Of a stretch of 64,000 nucleotides of DNA, positions 63,615 to 64,000 are shown one piece after another. A program made the translations under genes and the position numbers. This DNA comes from Neoechinorhynchus agilis (Eukaryota > Acanthocephala), in contig CM121341.1 in NCBI GenBank assembly GCA_051530055.1, positions 4,402,001-4,466,000 of the forward strand. Direction: 5' to 3'. Each line of letters starts with the position of its first letter. Positions within the stretch are counted from its first letter, which is position 1. The notes beneath the pieces are model-generated. The model was not told the origin of the DNA. It saw only the letters and a list, made by a program, of their open reading frames with translations, and searched no databases.

Positions 63615-64000
63615 AATAAATTACTTCATTTTGTTGTAGCCACATAAAAACATGAACAATTCTTAAAGATACCCGAGTTCAATAGTTAGTTTGTGATCAA
63701 CCTTAACAGCAGCGATGAATTTAGTGCAATTTTACGTTCATAAGTACGCATTTCGGGTGCGTTAAAGTGAATTGTAAATTAAAGTTAGTTTCGAACCGTT
63801 GCGATTATCAAAAGACATTCGTTGGCGTCCCGAGGAATGAGTGTCCTTTGTCGACTATTATTTCCAGGAACTGTACAATTATTAATCCCATTTCTCACAC
63901 TTTCCCGGATGCAAAGTAACACCTAAAATCCTTTATCTCAAGGATTTCTTTAAAAAGTTTAATTTTGTAAACTCGAGACATCATGTTTTTTTCCGACATG
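63615..64000. other. Upstream flank, nothing recognised
   Basis: Unique sequence to the window edge. Earlier exons of the disordered-protein gene may lie here or beyond, but I cannot support any. Confidence 0.4.

Overview
This window looks like nuclear DNA from an invertebrate animal. Genes are split by very short GT-AG introns (mostly about 40-55 bp). The proteins are animal types: a two-Tudor-domain protein, a PHF14-like chromatin reader, an ABCC4/MRP-type transporter, an ISWI fragment and LINE and Penelope-like retroelement remains. The DNA is AT-rich. I cannot name the species, and a protostome is only a guess.

Layout. 1-15.1 kb is dominated by five unrelated tandem arrays (units of about 270, 194, 62-80, 101 and 166 bp). 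Between them lie three near-perfect RFX X-box motifs and a probable small plus-strand gene. Its first coding exon (7,475-7,592) and last exon (14,929-15,113) would be separated by a satellite-filled intron. 15.65-23.95 kb and 31.38-41.25 kb are two copies of a segmental duplication. Each carries, on the minus strand, a tail-anchored coiled-coil gene, a Tudor gene, a LINE fragment, a PHF14-like gene and an orphan terminal exon. Tudor is open in copy 1 and broken in copy 2, PHF14 is open in both, and the coiled-coil gene is damaged in both. The gap between the copies (24.0-31.4 kb) is a junkyard of LINE, RTE-type and Penelope-like remains with captured pieces of an ABCC gene and an ISWI gene.

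41.7-63.6 kb is more ordinary. It holds an intronless secreted alkaline-phosphatase-superfamily enzyme, head-to-head LINE fragments, a small secreted (perhaps lipocalin-like) gene with an in-frame UGA, an 857-residue coiled-coil protein, a full-length ABCC4-like transporter reconstructed from 16 exons (1,293 residues), two more tandem arrays (286 and 485 bp units), a 56-bp-arm hairpin and a large disordered basic protein.

No operon-like logic links the genes. The common theme is local duplication: multi-unit periodicity inside at least four tandem arrays, a large segmental duplication with uneven decay, and exon-sized host fragments mixed into transposon remains. Introns are retained in the ABCC fragment, so it was copied at the DNA level.
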